A stretch of DNA of 64,000 nt. It comes from Mycteria americana. Lineage: Eukaryota; Chordata; Aves; Ciconiiformes; Ciconiidae. A model generated the notes under the pieces. It did no database searches. It was not told where the DNA came from and saw only the letters and a list, made by a program, of their open reading frames with translations. The stretch covers positions 48,781,501 to 48,845,500 of the forward strand of contig NC_134370.1 of NCBI RefSeq assembly GCF_035582795.1, in the 5' to 3' direction. The position numbers were made by a program, and so were the translations under genes. Each line of letters begins with the position of its first letter. Positions within the stretch are counted from its first letter, which is position 1. Positions 12,198-23,818 of this stretch are shown here, one piece after another.

Positions 12198-15100
12198 CGG
12201 CTGGCCTGCCCTAGGGCTGTGGCACAAACCTTTGCAAAGTCACTTTGCTTTGCCAAACTTCCCCATCCTCCTGATTCCCCATCGGGATGCCAGGAAGGGC
12301 TGACGGTCTTTGTGAAGTGCTGTGAGGTTTGTTAATGAGAAGAGCAGGGCATTACATGCAAGGAAAGAGAGGTCGGACGTGACCAGAATAGGAGAGCCCC
12401 ACAGGGAACTCACCAGAATGAGAGACGCAGCTGTGCTCTTTAAAGTTGGTATTGAAGCTAGACCCAGGACTGCTCCGCTCCTGAAGGAGATGAACAGTGG
12501 GAGGGCAAGGGGGGTGTTTTGGAGGAAGCAAAAAATTAATGAGCCAGCTAATGGTGAATTTTAAGGACCCACAGGAATTTCCCACCAACTCTAAGCATGG
12601 GGTTTCATCTTTCTCTTTAACCAAATATCTGCTTGGGTAATTACAGTAAGATAACATACAGATCATCTCTGGTTTTTCACTTTTGGACATGGTGTTTCCC
12701 AGTCCTGAACCATTTTGTATTGCTGCTCACCTCAAAACAACTGCCCATTCCCCCCCAGAGGCAGCTGTATTTCTCTACCAGCCCCATTGCTCCCAGAGGT
12801 GCTAAACCCTGTTATCACTTGCTTTCTTGCAGAGAAGGCTTGCTGAAAAACATCTAATTCATTAAGGCTCTTTCACACAGTCAGGAGTGAAAAAGAAACA
12901 TCGTTTGTAAATGAACAGCCTAAGCCATACAACCCATGCTGGTTCCTTAATAAACACGGGGACTTAGCATTTTGCATCCACCCCAAATTTGGGCTACACT
13001 ATGAGAGTTGCATATGTTATTATCTGCTTTGCCTTTTATGACACGATGCAGCTGGTGGGCTGGGAAACTGGCTTTCAGCTCCCACTCTTGACGAAGTTGC
13101 CAACTGGAAACACAGAAGGGTTCTGATCAGAGATGAACGAGGAGAGTTTCCGTCTTAGAACAGTAAATCCTTTGCTTTTCCCTTTTCCTTGCCCCTAACA
13201 CACACAGCTGGGGACTCTGCATGGTTAGCTTTTAGGGTTTTTTCCACCTACAGCTAAATACAATGCTCCTGTGTATAAAATTCAGCTTCAAACTCCCCCA
13301 AGACTTTGGAAGTGTTCAGCTCTGGGCTCCTTCTACTTCAACACATGATACCACTCCATCTCCTAGGCCAGGAGCTGAGCCACCCCATGAACATGACTGT
13401 ATTGTGGTCCTGGATTCAGAATGATGCTGTAGCACCTTTTGCTTTTGCTAAGCAAGAGACTCAGCAGACAGCTTGGTGCGTATCAATTAAATACAAAGCT
13501 GTGTGAGATCCCCGCATGCAGCTCACCAGCAAAGGAGCCCACAGCAGAGGACAAAAAAGTGACAGTGGTGGAACATACAAATATACAGGAGCATCCCACA
13601 CAAAATGCTGGTTACAACTCTTCAAATGAATGGTCTTCATTAAAGCTGAGCTTTCACCCAAATGCCTTTGCTCCCTCCAGAAGCTACAGCTCCCCTTAGC
13701 GTCCTTTTTCCTCCCCACAAGCTCCTTCAGGGCAGCAACGTGACTGATCAGCTGGGGTGAGCCTGACTCCCACAGATGCAGAAACATCAGATCATTGCAC
13801 AGGACAACATTGGGAAAGCAACTTCAACACACAGGCAAGATCTGGAGGGTCAAGGGAGTGGCATGACATACACTGTGCAATGCCTTGGGAAAATAACCCC
13901 ACCAGGAGTTCCCCATGGGCAGGGCTGTCCTATAGAGACATACAAAGCAGCACAGTGCAATGCTGCACACATTTGATCAAGGAGCAGCCCAGCTTGTACG
14001 CTTCAGAGGAGTGCAGAGCTGATTTCAAGGTTGCTCCAACCCTGTACCAGTTTGCAGGGGGTGCTGAACACAGAACAGTGCCCTGAATACAGCCAGAACC
14101 CTGCTGTGCATTAAGTAGGCATGCACTTGAAGCAGTCTTGAAGCAGGCAAGCGCTTCTGTGAGTGTTTGCTCAGGACCTGCTCAGCCACATGCCATGTCC
14201 TCCGCTACCCAACAACGAATGCGTACACAAGAGATCAGATTCCAGGCGTGAACTCCCCGCTCAGCCCCCTCCTGCAGAGGTTTCCTTCTGCTTCACTCAA
14301 GTATCAAAAGTTCCCCAGTGCAAATTATGTGCAGTTTTTTCCAGATCATGCTACTCGGTTCCAACATGGATCAGAAGGCAGCTTCCCCCAAGTATCTTGT
14401 AAAAATCATAAAGCACAGATTTTCCTTAAGAGGAACAGTTTTATTCATCACTGCAGAGGAGACAGAATGCTGGAATGTTTCTGGCCCAGGCAGTCTATTT
14501 ATTATGAAACATCCAGTTTTAGTTGGCAACTTTTCATTAGAGAAGAGCAGGTATGTTAGAACCTTATTCACAAGAACATATCAATTACCTTCTGCTAACC
14601 CCAGGCCTCGAACATGACCCTGGGAAACAGCCAGTAGGCGTGACGGGTTTGAACACAGACAAATCTTCCATAGAAAAAAAAATATCAACACCACAAACAT
14701 TCTCACCCCTGCGAAAGCCAGGCAAGATCTTTTCTCTGTTGTGCCATCTCTTCCAGAAACCTGACAAGCGCATCTCAATCTCTGGCTGTTATCGGCCATG
14801 GCAGCTTCAGAACAGTACAAAGAGGGACCTTTCTGAACATGGCACAAAGGGCCGAGGATGTTCACCAGGTCCATCATGCCACATGTGTGCATGTGTTTCC
14901 ACAGTCCCTCCCAAGATGAGATTGGGAGACTGCATGTTTTGACACAGAGCATAGGAAATTGTCTGTTAAGCCCTGCCTGTGCAGGGACCCTGCTGCAGGA
15001 TGGACTGATGTCCCATGAGGCTGGGACACAAGTGTAAATGACCACTGTAGAGCTTTGGAAGACCAGAGCTTCTCTTTCTTACCCCTTGCATTTTGCCTTT

Positions 15101-18100
15101 GGGAGCAAGTAGACTTAAAAGCATGGACTTTGAGAGGAAAAAAGTGAAATTCCACTCACCATTTCTTTTGGCACTGACCAACAGATCTTCTAGTCCTCAT
15201 CTGAGGACTAAAGTGAGGTGGGAGGGAAGCAACGCGGATCATTTATCAGCAAGCTGCTGCATTCTGCTTTCAACACACAAATCCTCCCCTCCAACTCACA
15301 TTCCTTGCAAACAGCTGCCGCAGCCTAAACCATCCCCTCCTAAAGCCACAGCCCTGCAATGGCTGTCAACCCTTCAGCCTCTCCAGACATGCTGTTTTCA
15401 TGCAATCTCATCTCCATCAGCTCTTTAAGCTGGACTGAGTCTGGTGGGGGGGGCTGATTAGTTGGTATACCTCCCCCTCTCAGTTCTGCCATGATGCTGA
15501 AGGACAGCACAGTAAATCTACTGCCCCAGGAAGTGTCACCAAAGATGTCAGAAGCCCCCATGTGCTAAATGCCACTCCCAGGGTTTTAAAAATGAATCAG
15601 GGAAGGGGAGAAGGAACCACGTTTCCCAGGACATCTTTTTCTAGTAAATCAACCCCTTTAATTTGCCAAAGGAAACCTGTGCTAGAGCCATCTTGTACTT
15701 AACTCCTTGGAGAGTAACACAAAACCACTAGCTGGGACTCCCCTTCTTCTGTGCTTTCCCCTCTGCTGAGGAAACCCCTGGGGCTCACCCCAGGCAGGAC
15801 CTCCTAGACCAGGGCTTCATGACACTATTCACTGATCCCAGCAGCTTGGAGAGGCCCTGCCCTTGGACTAGCCACAAACTCAGCTCATCTAGGTGACCCC
15901 AAACCACACCTCACCCTTTCCATTGCAAACACCCATTTGGTTGGCAAATGCGTTTCACCTGGATGCTCATCACATTAACAAGCAGCACTGTCAATGGTGA
16001 CTCAGTGAGAACTCACTTAACAGAACAGGAAAGGAGGTAAAACAGATGCACATTGGTGACACAGACTGCCAAAAGCATGTGCACCCCTCAGACAGGGATG
16101 CCAAAGGCTTTAGGCAGAGTAAATAAAACCCAATCCAGAGCCCTTCCCAATTAAAAGAAAGTTAAAACAGAAAGGGCAGAAGCAAGTTGCTTTGTTGAGA
16201 TTGATCTGCCGCATTCCCACCATGAGAGCTGCATATTGATATATTAATGCTGCACAGCGTGTCAGCTCTGTCTTCCTACGAGGGTCCAGCAGGCCAGACT
16301 GTGTTTTCCTTACCTGAAACTCGTGGTGTTTCTTTTCTTGACCGCTGTGCTCCTCTGCTTCCTGGCAGGGCCTGGATTTCAGGGCAGCATCGCCACGTGC
16401 TGCACAGCAGCTACCATGCTCTCCTGTGGGAAGTGCTACGTTTCAGCAGTGGGCAAAGCAGCCTCCTCAGCAGTACTGTTTCCCACATCTGCCAGCTGCT
16501 CTGAACAGTCCTAAGAAGGGTCCAGCACCCACCATCCCATATACGGTTTTATATGCCCCCTTTAACAGCTCCATTAAACACACAAATTCCTCCTGGTAAC
16601 ACACAAGGTTCACTCTCCACAATCTACTCTCCCATCCCCTGCAATAATATGGGTTGGAATTTAAGTCCACATTTTTCTCTGGGGAATCAAAGCAACTTAC
16701 CTGGTCCTCAAGAAACCACTTCAAACTGCTGCTGGGAAAAATGCCAACAGAATCTCTTACCAGCTGGCAAGACACATAAGATTAAGTGGAGGCTGCTCAG
16801 GAAAGTAAACTATTTTAAAGATACTAAGGTCACTTTGTAGTGTTCAAATAATTCCACCAGTGATATCTGTCTCATCAGGAAGGGAGAGACATCTAAGAAG
16901 TGGTTTACCTCCGGCTCCTCCTTCCTATTTTGGCCCCTGCTAGCCAACCCTGGGCCAAATGACGCAGAAGGTAAGTGTCTGCAGTTCATCACTGTCCTTG
17001 GCTCTAAATTCAGAGCCTGCCTGGTGACACAAAGGCTCAGCACCACAGATGCACCAGTTTCTCTTTCCATCAGACATGGTAAGCCTGCCATCTCTTCCAC
17101 CAGGAGAGTAGAAACAGCTCAGGATCCCATCAAGTGCTGGACCCATTTGACTTACTTTTCCCTGTGACCTGTCAAAACTCTTGAAAGGGACACTGGCCTG
17201 GGCAAGGAAGAGCTCTCTTCTTTCTTCCTGCCTCTCATCTGCCCTTCCTTGTACAGGCTTCATGCTTGTCACCTGCTTCCTCGTTATTATGTGTGCAGAT
17301 AGCTCCCACATGGCTCATTCAGAAAAGTGATTGCAGGAAGCCAGGAGCACCAGGTCACAGACTTTTGGGAGGGGAGGAAAGGAATAAAAAATGAGGTGGA
17401 GGAAAAATAAATGGACATGAACTTGCGTGACCAGACACCAGCTGGCAGGATCCACGGGATTATTAAGTTGTGCGTAACTGAGGATCCTTTGTGATCAAAG
17501 CATTTAACACCAGGGAGCTACACCTCAGGAAGGAATCCTCCGGAGACAGGACGGTCAGCACTCCTTCCCTTCCCTGGAACGGGGCCATACACAAACAATC
17601 CAATTAACGCAAAGATAAACAATTTGGAGTCTGCTCTGTGGGATGTCAGGGCAGCACGCTGAGCATTGCTGGGGGATTACAGAGCTCTGCTGTCATTAGC
17701 AACCCTTCCTGCTTTAGCGAGATTAAGTGACAATTTTCTACCTGACTGCCCAACTCCCCTAGCTATCCTTGTCACCTGTTGCTGCTTCAGTGGCCACAGC
17801 AGTCCCAGGCACCCAAAAATTAAACCTCAGAGCTCTACTGGGACCACCACCGCCCCTTTAGAGTGTGACATCCCAGAAGTTACCTGTGCCACAGTCCCAC
17901 GGCTGCACCTCATCTCCTCCTTCCAGCTGCTGAACACTCTTGTGCATCACGGACTTTGAATCTGTGGCTAACTGCAGGTCTCCTTGCTGCAGGGCAGCAC
18001 AGAGGCTGCAAGTTCACCTGTGTTCAAAGAAAAAAGTCCCATGGGGGCTGTTAACTATTAACACCCCATTTCTAGCTCTAAAAGTGCCTAAGCCTCAGAT

Positions 18101-18115
18101 CACTGGATGCTGGGG

Positions 18116-18134
18116 AAAAAAAAAAAAAAAAAAA
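18116..18134 (+). repeat. (A)19 homopolymer
   Basis: Uninterrupted run of 19 adenines after TGGGG, in intergenic DNA. Confidence 0.9.
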
Positions 18135-18719
18135 TCTATTAGAGATGGATCTTTCTCTTGTTCTTAAAGTTTTTCTGCAGCATCTGTTGGCCTCTGCAGG
18201 AAGACAGGGGACTCTGGCTCTGATCTTGCATAACCCATCTGATGCTTTTATCACCCCTGGAGTGGAACTCCACAGCTCTCCAGCTTTTCCCTCAAACTCA
18301 ACACCTAAACTAGCACACCCTGCTGAACAAGTGGACCATGCTCTTAAATCAGCAAGGTATTTATTTCAGTGGTAGGGGGAAAAAAAAGTCTCAAAGTGAT
18401 TCTGGGACAACGATTCTGCGTGCTGGCAGCCTGGAACACCCAGAAGTCAGCTAGAGAAACTGTGTGGTCAGAAATGCTCCCCAAAATCCCCTGGTCTCAC
18501 CTTAAGAGCGCTGGGGTTGTTGTTTTGTCTTGTTTAAAGTTTCCAAGCTCAGTTCAAGAGGACTAGAGCCAGGAAGCTTCATGTTCAAAGCCGGTGGCTC
18601 AACCATTGTCTTGACTTCAAAGGATATAATCAGGGGATGTTTTTCTTCTTCCCTCTGAACTTTCCTTTTGCTTACCATAAACTCAAGCATCCTTGTAAGG
18701 CAGAACTAGAACTACACGC

Positions 18720-18830
18720 ACTACTATAAATCAAAGGATTATTCATAAATACTGTGATTTATAAATATTAGAATACTATAAATATAGAAGAAAATATTAG
18801 GAAATAGAAATATTTTCATGGTGTGACATT
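18720..18830. repeat. AT-rich cluster with repeated TATAAAT words
   Basis: Within about 110 bases the words ACTATAAATC (18,723), CATAAATA, TTATAAATATTA and ACTATAAATATA (18,775) recur, with the shared core ACTATAAAT appearing twice about 52 bases apart. This may be a decayed local duplication or a binding-site cluster for AT-binding factors. No element family was recognised. Confidence 0.5.
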
Positions 18831-21800
18831 TTCAGTACATTTCCGCTTTCACCAAGTTAAAATAGAGTCAGTTGCCTTAAAAACGCACTGTTTTATTGTG
18901 CTGTTCTCCAGTTAGCATCATGTAGACTCTTAGCTGTGCAAAGCACAGTTCCTTAAGAGGATGCTTTGATGACTAAAGTCACAGAGCTCCCCTTTCGTCA
19001 CTTCTAAAGAAAAGCGTTGTTCGTGCTAGGAAAGGGACTGAGTCCCACAGGATACAGGCTGCTGGGAAGCTGTGCTGTATCACCTGCCCTGATCTTTGGG
19101 CTCTCACCTTATTCCTGATCAGTTGTCCCAGCATCAGGAAAACTCTTTCCTCCTTCCTTGAAAGTTTGCCTGAGAAAGAGTAAGACCAGTATTTCATTAT
19201 TGCCAAGGAAACTCCACCAGGTCCTGCTGCCCCACCTTCCCTTTGCTCTGGCACTACCCTCTCCCCCACGGTGAGACCGTTCAGCTTACTGAACAGGCAC
19301 AAAGCTAACTTAAGAAGAAAAACTAAAAATGATTACGTGTTTCCTGACACTTTGGCATTCCCCACAAGAACAAAGCTGAAAGCAGCCAGGAAACCACCGA
19401 GTCCTTGCAAAGAAAGCAAGCCAATGGGCAAGGGCTCTGCCAGACAAGTTCCCTGCTGCCGTTCATGACATGGATGTATCCTGCCAGGCTGCCCAAGCTT
19501 ACTCCTGCCCTAGCAAGTCTCTATGGAGACGCTGAGCTGCTGCATCCTGGAGCACTGGAGAAAGTCACCTTTACCAATCTTCTGAATTAGCGTGCCAGAG
19601 AGGAGCTGGGGGGGCCAAGGTGTGTAGCCCCACACTGTGCTGAGGAGAAGAGAACAATGTTCCCCCATCTCAGTACGGATGTCCGTGATGAGCAGGGGCA
19701 TTGCAATAGTCCTCTGGCTCCTGAACATTTGTTTGTGGATGGAGCTGGGCAAAACAGCAACACTGATTTAAGGTGCTCTGGTGCCTTGCCCAGACAGGGA
19801 ATTGGTTCCTTTGCCAGGGTCCTGCAAGCAGGGGACACTCAGAGCCTCTGTTTGGCTGGGGGAGCAAGGAAGAAACATTTATTCTGAAATACTGGAGACA
19901 TATGGGAGGATGAGGGGAAATCTCTCCAACAACAGTCATTTGAAGTCAGAAATCGGGGCTGAAGAGCTTGAAAATTTTGGCAGTTTATAATCTGATCCAA
20001 CAACCACCCAAGCACACTCACACCAGAGAAACTGCATCTGCACATAAACAATTAATACGTCAAACATCAACATCTGCACCTGGGATAGATCTTGCCAGTT
20101 GCATTCACTTCACACATGGGAAGGCTCTAGCATCATTGTGAAAGCAGAGGAAGACAGAGGTGGGCAGTCACCCAGGCTGAGGTACTGCAAAAGCCATCAG
20201 GGACATGAAGCCTGGGAGATTCTCTCTATCTCAATTTCACCCTTTTGCTGGAAAATTACCCTCCCACACAACACCGCTTTGCTCCTCATGGAGACAGTAA
20301 GCTCAGGACTGTCTTAGGCAGAAAGAGACAAGGTGGAAACAGTGAAAAAGCCACCAAGGCGGCCAAAGTAGAGCACATTGGTGAAGAGCCTAGATCCCAG
20401 CCAAAACTGCCAACCCTGCAGGTGTCCACAATGCGCCAGCATTGACGGTCAAGCACCAGAAAAAATAACAAGATTACCGAAAACACAGGAGTACAAACAG
20501 CTGCTACCATTACTACTGAAAACACCCACTGTTACTGCTTCCCTTGTCAGCTCCACTACAAGCAAAGAAGGAACTGAACCAAAAATTCCTCTTTGATGTC
20601 AGAACCAGAAAGTCCCTACTGAAAGCACTTACGTTGGGGAACCGTGGTCTGACCTCCACCTCTTCCAAAGGGTCAGCCAAGCACCTCCCAGTCTGCTCCC
20701 ACAGCAGTGCCGGTGAGGCAGTCAGGCCACAGATGCTTGGCTGGCGAACAGAGCATGGTGGAGGTTGGGCACGCAGGCAGGATGCAGATAAGCTGAGACC
20801 CAACAAGAACGGATGCACCTCTAACGCAAGCATGGAAGTAGCGAAGAGGAGGGGAATGTGTCAGGGCAGTGGCACCAAGGACGGACAACAGGGAACAGGC
20901 AGGTGGGAGATAGCACATTTCCGTTTGCTCCCGAAGAGCAGAATCTGTTGTGCTCAGCCACTCACAAGTTAGGGCCTGGACTTAGCTGCTTTCTCACCAA
21001 GCAATGGATATCAGCATCTCCCAGAGTCATTCCAGTTTTGTTCAGTATCTCTCTTGGGATATTGGCTCCTCCAGTGACTGTAGAAGTTAGGACAACTGGC
21101 TTGGACAAGAGACCTCATGCTACATCCCCGTAAGCCACATTTAGGCTGCTAACCCCAGGCAAAGGGCCTCTCCAAACAAGCATGTGCCTCCTGCAGCCTC
21201 CCCCTGGCCAGTTTCTCCCTCTTGGCAGAGGCTGTGCTGGTTGAGCTTTCTCTGCACAGAGAGGTAGCTGCCAGCATTGCTTTCACCTCAAAGCTCAGAA
21301 GCAGGAGGCACTCGGCCATTAGAGCATGTGGGAAGGCAGTGCTCACCTGGCTGCTGCAGAGCCAGTTCTGAGGAACTGTGAGCTTCCGCCCTCCTACAAG
21401 AGCTCCTGCAGCAAAGTTTCCCTTCCTCCTCCATCACCAGCCCTGCAGGTGCCAGGCAGAGCCTCTCTTCCCATCCCTGCATCTCTAAATTTGCCTGGTT
21501 GCTGAGCACGTCTATTCTCGGCAGCCAAAGGCAGGCGAGATGAGGGAAGCGAAGCGCACGCATCAGTCGCGTCGTGAACATCGGTGCCAAGTTCTTCTCT
21601 GCTATAGCCAGTTCAGACAGAGAATGTGTCTGATGTGGTACTCCAAGCCAAGTAACACAATTTGTGAAAGAAATCGGAAAAAAGTGCTTTCCATACAAAA
21701 CACCCAGGCAATTCTGGGGACACAGGGAGAAGCAGAAATAGCCATTATAACAGAAGAAACTACTTAATACAAAATGTAGGTCAACAAAGTGATCAAATCA

Positions 21801-23241
21801 TAAGAGCAAGGTCAGGACAGAAAAGAAATACTATTCTGGGACACCAAGAACCCCAAGCTGGCCTAAGCTGAGAATTTACATGGTACAGCAAAGCAAATTA
21901 GTCACCCTGGTCCCAAAGCAAGTCCTGCTAGCCCTGAGCAGGTCTATGAGAGCCTGCAAATACTTTCCAGCTTTGGGCAGCAGCATCTGCAATACAGCTA
22001 ATCCTCAGTTAGCCCGAGAGGATTGAGGGCTGACAGCAGGGCTTGTCTCCACAGTGGGGAAGGGAGGGAGGATGCTGTGCATATGTTGTCCACTCCCCCA
22101 GCAAAGGAAAGACTGAAGGCACCAGGGGTGAGAACAAATTAATCAGTTTCCACACACATAAAATCACGGCCATCATCTGGACTGGGTTTCCAAAGCAGGT
22201 AATGAGGGCAGTAACCCGCAAGGGGGTATCAAGTCAGAAAAGCCAGTTTATGTCCATCACATCTTATCTCCTACATATTGAAAAATAAAAACAGTCCCTC
22301 CCTCCTGAGAGACTTAATCCTCTAGACAGGATTAAAGCCTATCAGTCAACAGGCTACCCTGGAGAGAACAATCCAGCATTTGCTGGGTGATAGCTGAGAT
22401 CGTATCAGCAAACGATCCTAGCACTTGGAGACGAATTAGAGGGGAGCACAGGCAGCCCGAAGGTAGGAAAGCATTTTCTGCTTTTAGCTTCCCTACTAAC
22501 GCATGGTGGCATTTCAGGCAAACCAGCTCCCATTTTCATGCCTTGTTAATCTCAATGGTACAATCGGAGTGAAGCCAAGCCCAGCTCTGGTTCTGGCTTC
22601 TCTCAGCTCTCATCGACTGTAATTACAGGCAAATGCCTTTGATTGTCTTTGCAGCTCAGGTCTTCGGCACCTCGAACATGGCACCCAGGATTAGAAGACA
22701 CTTTGGAAAACAGCGGCTGCAGCCAGACTAACCTGGGTCAGACACAAGGCATTTCTCCCAAGTCATTTGGCAGCACTTCACACTCTCTGGCAACTGCCCT
22801 AACCCTTGTGCTTGTTGGTTTTTTTACTGTCACCTTGTGGCGGCCATGAATTCCTGCACCTGTACCCTTGTTCTTGTCAGCTTGCAGGACTCTACCAGCC
22901 TCACCCAACACAACTGAGAACAAATAGGTTTCTGCTAAGGAGATATGATGCTTCTCTGCAGCACCTTCTTGGAGAATATCTGTAGCACAAATAGTTCTTT
23001 TGTACTGGCCTAACTCAGGGCAGGATGGCTATGCAGGTCAGCTATACCCCAAACACTGCTCTTCTAACAGATGCAGCTTTGCTCTGTAAGAGGAGTGCCC
23101 TCTGCTGAAATAACAACAGTCCTACAACAGGCAAAGCATTTTCTGCAGTTTCCTTCATGCAGTGAGCACACTGCCTCGCAGATCTGGAACACAACCCGGG
23201 ACAGATCACAACCCAAACAACAGGCAAGTGAATACAGTCCA

Positions 23242-23247
23242 TTTAAT
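23242..23247 (-). terminator. Candidate UBL7 poly(A) signal (ATTAAA)
   Basis: ATTAAA on the minus strand, about 435 bases past the UBL7 stop codon. I saw no canonical AATAAA on this strand closer to the stop. The hexamer is seen; its use is inferred. Confidence 0.4.
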
Positions 23248-23680
23248 ATAGTCAAACACAGAGGGACCACAACAGCAAAACAAGCTAGACTGAAGCATGT
23301 CAGGTGGGCAGGAATGAAACAGGCAGGAGGATGTGTTGACAAGATCTAAGACTGCAGAACTGTAGGTGCCACATCCCTCCAACACACAGAGCCACCTCTT
23401 GCTCCATGCTGGACAAAGTTCTGAAGTCTCGTCTCCGGTGGCCAGAAGAAGGAGGCTGGAGAGAGGTATCTGGAGCTGGAAGAGCTGCCCTCAGCATGGT
23501 CAGTGCTCTCAAACAGGAGCACACTGTCTACCTGCAAGGAAAGGAGCAGCCACCCCAACTGCTCCATGCTGGAGAGGGGAACCCCAGTGCAGAGAAGAGT
23601 TTCAGGGCCGAGTCCCAGACCGAGGAATGTCACAGCTGCCTTGGTGCAACTCACCAGTCCAGCCTCTCCTGCTCAAAAAG

Positions 23681-23818
23681 CTAAGGAGCCCCACCAGCAA
23701 AGATGAGCTCCAGGGCAGCCTGAATGTCCCCTCCAGTGGCTTGCAGGGCCCGGAGACTTAGCTCATCATCGTGTATGCCCATGTCCCGCAGCTGCTGAAG
23801 CTGTGGTTGCCACTGGCT
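23681..23818 (-). other. UBL7: UBL7 terminal coding exon (UBA domain)
   Basis: This exon encodes residues 336-380. It starts SQWQPQLQQL, carries the UBA loop as MGIHDDE (Met348-Gly349-Ile350) and ends LELIFAGGAP before TAG at 23,681-23,683. The Met-Gly-hydrophobic loop and the helix with ALQATGGDIQAALELI are hallmark ubiquitin-binding UBA features. The acceptor at 23,819-23,820 (TAG) follows a short pyrimidine tract. Confidence 0.94.

Larger units (their letters stand above)
11311..23240. other. Intergenic region between SEMA7A start and UBL7 3' end
   Basis: About 12 kb without a recognisable exon on either strand. The longest open frames (about 130-155 codons) match no family I know, are not flanked by frame-keeping splice sites, and overlap frames on the other strand. 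The region holds a G16 tract, an A19 tract and an AT-rich cluster near 18.7 kb. Distal promoter or enhancer elements for SEMA7A may lie here, but none can be singled out from sequence alone. Confidence 0.6.
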
